Part shown: one piece after another, positions 5,509 through 9,084 of the stretch
How positions within the stretch are numbered: the first letter of the stretch is position 1
Layout: every line of letters starts with the position of its first letter
Source: DASTSN01 sp035549175
GTDB lineage: Bacteria; Bacteroidota; Bacteroidia; Chitinophagales; Chitinophagaceae
Length of the DNA stretch: 9,084 nucleotides
NCBI GenBank assembly: GCA_035549175.1
Contig: DASZRL010000031.1
Span: forward strand, 1-9,084
Direction of reading: 5' to 3'
The notes under the pieces: generated by a model
What the model saw: only the letters and a program-made list of their open reading frames with translations
Told to the model about the DNA's origin: nothing
The model's database searches: none
Translations under genes and position numbers: made by a program

Positions 5509-6765
5509 TCAGATCACCCCGGCAAGTTCCAGGCTCTTTTTTTTCAGATTCCTGATTTCCACGTTCTCTATGACCGGGTCGGGAGACAGGATCAGGGAGG
5601 TCCCGTTCTCCCGCCACCAGCCCGAGCGGCGCAGGTTGGAAAACGCAATGACCCCTACCAGGTAATTCCTGCCCTCCCGGCCATGCCATTCCTCGATCCA
5701 TTCAAACTGATCCCGGGGAACGTATTTCCAGTCGTCAAAACTTACGTAGGTGCGCAGGTAGCACGCATCGCTCAGCTGGTGGGGTGTATGGTGGTAAAGC
5801 TTCTTGTATTCGTACTTGTACTGGTAACGAAGGGCGGATATATCACTCAGCACCGCGGAGGCGGTGGGGAAACTTCCGGCACCCTTCCCGTAAAAGAACT
5901 GCTTGTCTGCAAACCCGCTTTCAATCACCACGCCGTTATATTCCCTTTTTACGAAGGCCAGGTGATCGTCATGCTGGACAAACTGGGGGAGAACAAAGGC
6001 GGCCACCTGGCCGGATTGCAGTTTCTTGGCCTGGGCCACCAGTTTGATCTCGTAATTTTTTTCCCGGGCGATGGCGGCATCACTCAGCCGGATATGCTGA
6101 ATCCCGTTGAACAATAGGTTTTCCGGGGATTCGAGAATGCCGTAGGCATGGGTGAGCAGGAAGGTCCATTTGTTCACGGCATCATAGCCTTCCACATCCA
6201 GCTTGGGATTGCTTTCCGCAAAGCCAAGCTGTTGGGCCTGGAGCAGGGCTTCCCGGAAGTCGAGCTTCTCCTCGAACATCTTGGTCAGGATGAAGTTGGT
6301 GGAACCGTTGACGATCGCCCTGATTGAATGGAGCAGGTCGTTATCGTAATATTCCTCCAGGTTGCGGATCACGGGGATGGAAGCACAGGCGGCTGCTTCG
6401 TAAAGCAGGGAGCGGCCTGTGGCATTCTGGAGCTCCAGCAAGGCCGGCAGGTGTTCGGCGATCATTTTCTTGCTGGCGCTGACCACATCCTTTCCGTTCT
6501 GAAGGGCCCTCGAGACAATGGCAAAGGCCGCATCGGCATCATCGATTACCTCCACGATCACATTGATCTCCGGATCATTGAGGAGCAGATCCCTGTCCGT
6601 GGTAAATAGGTCGGCCGGTGCCTGGCGGGCCTTTCCGGGGTGCTTGATACAGATCTTGCGGATCGTTGCTTTCAGCGATGGCGTCTGCTCCAGCACGCGG
6701 TAGAGTCCTTCTCCCACCACGCCAAAACCGAACAGGCCGATTGTCAATTGTTTGTGTGCTTCCAT
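5509..6765 (-). CDS. hom: Homoserine dehydrogenase
   Basis: A 418-residue enzyme reducing aspartate-4-semialdehyde to homoserine, the branch to methionine and threonine. The N-terminal NAD(P)-binding motif is GLFGFGVVGEGL (10-21). VSASKK (95-100) and YEAAACASIPVI (122-133) follow. The catalytic core contains NGSTNFILTKM (153-163) and GFAESNPKLDVEGYDAVNKW (181-200), in which D195 and K199 match the catalytic Asp and Lys of the family. GKGAGSFPTASAVLSD (293-308) closes the core. The C-terminal 85 or so residues sit where ACT regulatory domains occur (CYLRTYV, 335-341), but the sequence is Trp-rich and diverged, so feedback control by threonine is doubtful. It is not fused to aspartokinase. The ATG at 6765 is preceded by CAGGAAC, a modest ribosome site. 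Control by a SAM-I riboswitch in the leader is strongly indicated. Confidence 0.93.
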   Translation of the reverse strand: MEAHKQLTIGLFGFGVVGEGLYRVLEQTPSLKATIRKICIKHPGKARQAPADLFTTDRDLLLNDPEINVIVEVIDDADAAFAIVSRALQNGKDVVSASKKMIAEHLPALLELQNATGRSLLYEAAACASIPVIRNLEEYYDNDLLHSIRAIVNGSTNFILTKMFEEKLDFREALLQAQQLGFAESNPKLDVEGYDAVNKWTFLLTHAYGILESPENLLFNGIQHIRLSDAAIAREKNYEIKLVAQAKKLQSGQVAAFVLPQFVQHDDHLAFVKREYNGVVIESGFADKQFFYGKGAGSFPTASAVLSDISALRYQYKYEYKKLYHHTPHQLSDACYLRTYVSFDDWKYVPRDQFEWIEEWHGREGRNYLVGVIAFSNLRRSGWWRENGTSLILSPDPVIENVEIRNLKKKSLELAGVI

Positions 6766-6787
6766 GTTCCTGATGATTTGATTCGTT

Positions 6788-6865
6788 TCACGTGTCCTTG
6801 CTGCTGCGATGCGCTGGCGAAGGAGGCCCGGGGCACAACCGGGTGCCGGTGACGCGGCAGGCCAT
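6788..6865 (-). CDS. Possible 25-codon upstream ORF in the hom leader
   Basis: An ATG lies directly after the terminator's T-run and opens 25 codons rich in Pro, Ser, Thr and Arg (starting MACRVTGTRLC), ending in TGA 22 nt before the hom ATG. It has two Cys and no Met beyond the start, so it is not an obvious methionine attenuator. It would be translated only when the terminator is read through. There is no Shine-Dalgarno site. It may be fortuitous; position is the main reason to list it. Confidence 0.3.
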   Translation of the reverse strand: MACRVTGTRLCPGPPSPAHRSSKDT

Positions 6866-6900
6866 AAAAAAAGCCCACCGGATAAATCAGATGGGCTTTT
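6866..6900 (-). terminator. Intrinsic terminator in the hom leader (riboswitch expression platform)
   Basis: On the minus strand AAAAGCCCA (6900-6892) pairs with TGGGCTTTT (6877-6869) around a 14-nt loop and runs into seven T's (6872-6866). It lies 40 nt after the SAM aptamer and 100 nt before hom. This is the expected place for a SAM-controlled terminator that stops transcription before hom when SAM is bound. Confidence 0.8.
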
Positions 6901-6940
6901 AGCTATTAGGTTACTTAATTCGTTAAAAGTGGAGTTCTGA

Positions 6941-7068
6941 CTTATCTGTCCTTTGCTTACGGGCCTGAGCCGGTAAACAGGTTGGATTTGGCACCTTTTC
7001 CCGGCCCGGGGGCGGGAGAGGTTGTCAAGGCTTCATCGGGCCATTCCCTCAGCCTTTCTTGATAAGAG
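6941..7068 (-). ncRNA. SAM-I riboswitch (S-box) upstream of hom
   Basis: Read on the minus strand, the conserved S-box core is clear. P1 is CTTATC (7066-7061) with GATAAG (6946-6941), and P2 is AAGGCT with AGCCTT (7056-7051 and 7032-7027). Between them are GAGGGA, TGGCCC and GATGAA, then GACAACC. A P3 stem follows (TCCCG/CGGGA, around 7017-6999), then GGTGCCAAATCC (6995-6984), the counterpart of the canonical GGTGCTAATTCC, and a P4 hairpin before the 3' P1 strand. The aptamer binds S-adenosylmethionine; when bound, P1 is stabilised and a downstream terminator can form. Here an intrinsic terminator and hom follow in the right order, so SAM should lower homoserine dehydrogenase expression. I recognised it by eye; covariance scoring was not possible. 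Confidence 0.92.
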
Positions 7069-7085
7069 ATCGCAAAGAACTGGCG

Positions 7086-7117
7086 CAAAGATAGGATGCG
7101 GACGGCTTCCGCGCAAA
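7086..7117 (-). promoter_or_regulatory. Bacteroidota housekeeping promoter for the SAM riboswitch and hom
   Basis: On the minus strand TTTG (7117-7114), a 20-bp spacer and TATCTTTG (7093-7086) match the Bacteroidota -33 (TTTG) and -7 (TAnnTTTG) consensus exactly. Transcription would start about 5-8 bp further on, some 10-15 nt before P1 of the riboswitch. It begins only 15 bp after the stop of the upstream minus-strand gene, so hom has its own promoter. Confidence 0.8.
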
Positions 7118-7131
7118 TTAAACTTGGCTGG

Positions 7132-7677
7132 TCACTCCGCCTTCCGCAGGTTGTTTTCAATCCACTGCTGCTGGGAACGGCTGGGTGTTTCTACCAGCAC
7201 CTGGGACGCGATTTTGTCCTGCACCCCACGGATCGCGCTGCCGATCAGGGGATTTTGGACCATTTCATTATCCGGCAGGCCCATTTTTTTTAGCACCTGG
7301 GTGATTTTTTCTCCTCCGAAATGAACGAACAGGGGTTCGTCCAGGGCCGAGCAAACCGTCACGCGGCTGAGACCGAGCTGGTCCCAAAGCGCCCGTTCCC
7401 GTCCGGGCAGGGGATGGTGCTCCAGGAAAAGCAGCGTAGCGTTCAACCCACCGGAAAGTGCCGGGTCTTCCGCCATCCGCAGGGCGCCATCCGGGGTCAG
7501 CGTACCTGTCCCCGGGAATTGCCGGAATTGCTCCAGGGTCTGCTCAAACCATCCTACCAGGACCAGGGAGGGGTCCTGGCGCAGGCGGTCTGCCAGGGCA
7601 CTGAATTTGGCCTGGACGGTCATCCAGACCTGGTCGGTTACAGCGGGGCCATCCTTTTTGCGGAACAGGGGGAACAT
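7132..7677 (-). CDS. Conserved-looking hypothetical protein, 181 residues, cytoplasmic
   Basis: I do not recognise a family. The protein starts MFPLFRKKDGPAVTDQVWM, has no signal peptide or membrane segment, and appears to be a mixed alpha/beta fold. Features seen: VWMTVQAKFSALADRL (17-32), LVLVGWFEQTLEQF (38-51) and TLLFLEHHPLPGRERALWDQL (81-101). The C-terminal third is helical, with KITQVLKKMGLPDNEMVQNPLIGSAI and ending SQQQWIENNLRKAE. The short FxxxFxKK start is common in small Bacteroidota cytoplasmic proteins. The ATG at 7677 has TATCTTCG (7699-7692) just upstream, a near match to the Bacteroidota -7 element, so the messenger may be almost leaderless. The upstream gene is closed off by an intrinsic terminator and hom downstream has its own promoter, so this appears to be a single-gene unit. 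Confidence 0.75.
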   Translation of the reverse strand: MFPLFRKKDGPAVTDQVWMTVQAKFSALADRLRQDPSLVLVGWFEQTLEQFRQFPGTGTLTPDGALRMAEDPALSGGLNATLLFLEHHPLPGRERALWDQLGLSRVTVCSALDEPLFVHFGGEKITQVLKKMGLPDNEMVQNPLIGSAIRGVQDKIASQVLVETPSRSQQQWIENNLRKAE

Positions 7678-7703
7678 ACCGGAATTTGGCGCGAAGATAT
7701 CCG

Positions 7704-7739
7704 AAAAAAGCAGGAGGCCGCCTGATGCAGCCTCCTTGC
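7704..7739 (-). terminator. Intrinsic terminator after the exported-protein gene
   Basis: On the minus strand GCAAGGAGGC (7739-7730) pairs with GCCTCCTGC (7718-7710), with one bulged A, followed by six T's (7709-7704). It lies about 45 nt beyond the stop of the 195-residue exported protein and just before the promoter region of the next minus-strand gene. Confidence 0.8.
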
Positions 7740-7782
7740 AGATATATATGTGGATGGAATGAAAACCGGTTTGACGAAGGGC

Positions 7783-8370
7783 TTACTGGTTCATAGCGGT
7801 GGCATGTTCCACTTTGGTAGCCTCATACAGCCAGGGCTTGGGTTGCTCCGCCGGTTTCAGGTCCTTCTTGCCTTTGACATGCTTGGCAGGGGCCACAGCT
7901 ACCGGCTCTTCCATGACGGGCGCGAAGGCGGAGGCGGGATCCTGGTCATTATAGGGCCTGCCCAGGCAGATGCTGAGTTTCCTGGAATCCTTGTCATAAA
8001 CCAGGGTTCCCTCCGGAACTTCATTGCCCTCCGCGGTCTTCTGGGCCGGGATCTTGTAAGTAGAGGGGGACTTCCGAAGCATGGCCTTGATCCTTCCCTG
8101 GGGAAGTCCTTCCACCCAGACCATGCCCTTATTCTGGTCATCCAGCACAATCTTTACGCTGGCCGGGGCATTGGCCATCGAGGACTGGTATTCACCCAGG
8201 GCGGGAAATACCTGGTCCATAGCCATGGGGGCAGGCATGGGCAGCAGGTTATACTTGGCATTTATGGAATCAACGGTCGGATTTTTCAGGGAAGCATAGG
8301 TTTCCTGGGCGGAAACGAAGGTCATCGAAAACAGGAAAAGGGCAGCGGCAAAAATTGCGGCTTTTTTCAT
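7783..8370 (-). CDS. Exported protein of unknown function with signal peptide, 195 residues
   Basis: The N-terminus MKKAAIFAAALFLFSMTFVSAQ is a classical Sec signal peptide: two Lys, a hydrophobic core, and an SA-Q cleavage site after about residue 21, with Gln at +1 as is frequent in Bacteroidota. There is no lipobox Cys. The mature part contains a short globular region with VKIVLDDQNKGMVWVEGLPQGRIKAMLRKSP, then KIPAQK..EGNEVPEGTLVYDKDSRKLSICLGRPYND. A Pro/Ala/Lys-rich tail (VAVAPAKHVKGKKDLKPAEQ, about 153-172) looks disordered. I recognise no family or catalytic motif; periplasmic localisation is likely. It is transcribed alone, divergently from uvrA, and ends in its own terminator. No strong ribosome site is present, but the leader is A-rich, as is common in this phylum. 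Confidence 0.8.
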   Translation of the reverse strand: MKKAAIFAAALFLFSMTFVSAQETYASLKNPTVDSINAKYNLLPMPAPMAMDQVFPALGEYQSSMANAPASVKIVLDDQNKGMVWVEGLPQGRIKAMLRKSPSTYKIPAQKTAEGNEVPEGTLVYDKDSRKLSICLGRPYNDQDPASAFAPVMEEPVAVAPAKHVKGKKDLKPAEQPKPWLYEATKVEHATAMNQ

Positions 8371-8429
8371 ACGTTAAAGTTTTGTTGATAAAGTGGTACT
8401 CGGGAGTATGTATTAAATAATTGTGCCAG

Positions 8430-8450
8430 AAATTGTCATGTGGACAATTT
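8430..8450. promoter_or_regulatory. Perfect 8-bp inverted repeat between divergent genes
   Basis: AAATTGTC (8430-8437), a 5-bp ATGTG spacer and GACAATTT (8443-8450) form a 21-bp dyad in the 170-bp region between the exported-protein gene and uvrA. It lacks a clear T-tract and lies upstream of both genes, so an operator for a dimeric regulator is more likely than a terminator. The cognate regulator is unknown, and it does not resemble the E. coli LexA box. Confidence 0.45.
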
Positions 8451-8516
8451 TAATCATATGTCAAAACCGGAAACGGGCTACTTGCTGCCCTAACCTTTTA
8501 ATCTTCCGCTTGTTCT

Positions 8517-8524
8517 TATCTTCG
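8517..8524 (+). promoter_or_regulatory. Possible uvrA promoter -7 element
   Basis: TATCTTCG lies 16 bp before the uvrA ATG and matches seven of eight positions of TAnnTTTG. The same octamer precedes the 181-residue minus-strand gene, and TATCTTTG precedes the hom leader. The -33 position holds only a T-run (TTTT, 8496-8499), so support is moderate. Confidence 0.4.
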
Positions 8525-8540
8525 TTCCTCCTCCGTGAAT

Positions 8541-9084
8541 ATGGCAAAATCATCGAAAACCAGGGAAAATGGGGCTGAAAGGGATACCATCGACGTATTC
8601 GGGGCCCGGGTGCACAACCTGAAGAATATTGATATTTCCATCCCGAAAAACCAGTTTGTGGTCATCACCGGGATCAGCGGGAGCGGCAAGTCCTCCCTGG
8701 CCTTCGATACGATCTATGCCGAGGGCCAGCGTCGGTATATGGAGACCTTCGGAGCCTACGCCCGTCAGTTCATTGGCGATATGGAGCGACCGGATGTGGA
8801 CAAGATCACCGGCCTGTCTCCCGTCATTTCCATCGAACAGAAGACCACCAACAAAAATCCCCGCTCCACCGTGGGCACCGTCACGGAGATCTATGATTTC
8901 CTGCGGCTGTTATACGCCCGGATCGGGGAGGCCTACTCGTACCATACCGGAAAACGCATGGTGAAATGGAGCGAGGAGGAGATCGTCAATAATATTTACA
9001 GCAAATTCCGCAACAAGAAGATCGCCCTGCTGGCGCCCCTGATCCGGGGCCGCAAAGGGCATTACCGGGAACTCTTTGAGGAGG
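8541..9084 (+). CDS. uvrA: UvrABC excinuclease subunit A, N-terminal part (runs off right edge)
   Basis: The first 181 residues of UvrA, the damage-sensing ABC-type ATPase of nucleotide excision repair. After a polar N-terminal tail comes IDVFGARVHNLKNIDISIPK (17-36), the Walker A loop GISGSGKS (44-51, K50), then the near-invariant SSLAFDTIYAEGQRRYMETF (51-70) and AYARQFIGDMERPDVDKITGLSPVISIEQK (72-101). NPRSTVGTVTEIYDFLRLLYARIGE (106-130) is the start of the signature-insertion region. The segment after ARIGE lacks the Cys/His pair seen in E. coli UvrA at that point, as is common in Bacteroidota homologues. The ATG at 8541 is the natural start; no Shine-Dalgarno site is visible. Zinc modules and the second ATPase half lie outside the window. 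Many Bacteroidota carry UvrA paralogues, so this could be either the main UvrA or a second copy. Confidence 0.95.
   Translation, partial: MAKSSKTRENGAERDTIDVFGARVHNLKNIDISIPKNQFVVITGISGSGKSSLAFDTIYAEGQRRYMETFGAYARQFIGDMERPDVDKITGLSPVISIEQKTTNKNPRSTVGTVTEIYDFLRLLYARIGEAYSYHTGKRMVKWSEEEIVNNIYSKFRNKKIALLAPLIRGRKGHYRELFEE

Noticed and set aside
5407..6117. 236-codon open frame opposite homoserine dehydrogenase
   Set aside because: Antisense shadow of a well-recognised enzyme.
6957..7160. 67-codon frame on the minus strand
   Set aside because: It lies across the promoter and aptamer of the SAM riboswitch; the RNA signature explains the sequence better.
7750..8388. 212-codon open frame opposite the exported protein
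   Set aside because: Gly/His-rich antisense translation; the minus-strand frame has a signal peptide and a terminator.
8422..8428. TGGCAC on the minus strand as a sigma-54 promoter half
   Set aside because: The expected TTGC element at the correct spacing is absent.
1..9084. CRISPR array, tRNA or rRNA genes
   Set aside because: No regular repeat-spacer pattern, and no tRNA or rRNA sequence recognised by eye on either strand.

Overview
The window looks like a stretch of a Bacteroidota chromosome, probably Sphingobacteria/Chitinophagia-like. The best evidence is a textbook Bacteroidota promoter (TTTG, 20 bp, TATCTTTG) upstream of a homoserine dehydrogenase gene. Weak or absent Shine-Dalgarno sites and close resemblance to Bacteroidota protein subfamilies (split HipA, the 'NDTINDTI' AlbA/ATP-binding regulator, Bacteroidota-style UvrA) agree with this. 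No database search was possible, so the taxonomy is inference.

Left part (1 to about 3240) is an accessory region. It opens with the first codons of an IS3-family orfA running off the left edge. An AT-rich stretch follows, holding a frameshifted fossil of an IS21-type istA. Next comes a complete three-gene HipBST-type toxin-antitoxin operon (716-2272): a HipB-like repressor, a separate HipA N-subdomain-1 protein (HipS-like) and a HipA kinase core (HipT-like), with overlapping genes. Its upstream region carries three copies of an AAAGCGAA-N6-TTCGCTTT operator-like palindrome spaced exactly 60 bp apart. Behind the operon lies a 5'-truncated AlbA/Schlafen-type ATP-binding regulator, and then an intergenic region with two hairpins, one terminator-like.

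Right part (3486-9084) looks like ordinary core chromosome with higher GC. A nucleotide-sugar epimerase (+) converges with a polyprenyl-phosphate glycosyltransferase (-); their stop codons abut in one TGATCA. Upstream of the glycosyltransferase on the minus strand is homoserine dehydrogenase. Its leader of about 300 nt holds a SAM-I (S-box) riboswitch aptamer, an intrinsic terminator, a possible 25-codon upstream ORF and the promoter. Homoserine supply is therefore probably switched off when S-adenosylmethionine is plentiful.

Further right on the minus strand are two proteins of unknown function, one cytoplasmic and one exported. The window ends in the 5' part of uvrA (+), separated from the exported-protein gene by a divergent intergenic region with a perfect 8-bp inverted repeat.

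The most notable items are the HipBST-like operon with its regularly spaced operators, and the SAM-riboswitch leader of hom with a small ORF between terminator and gene. I did not find a clearly unprecedented system.
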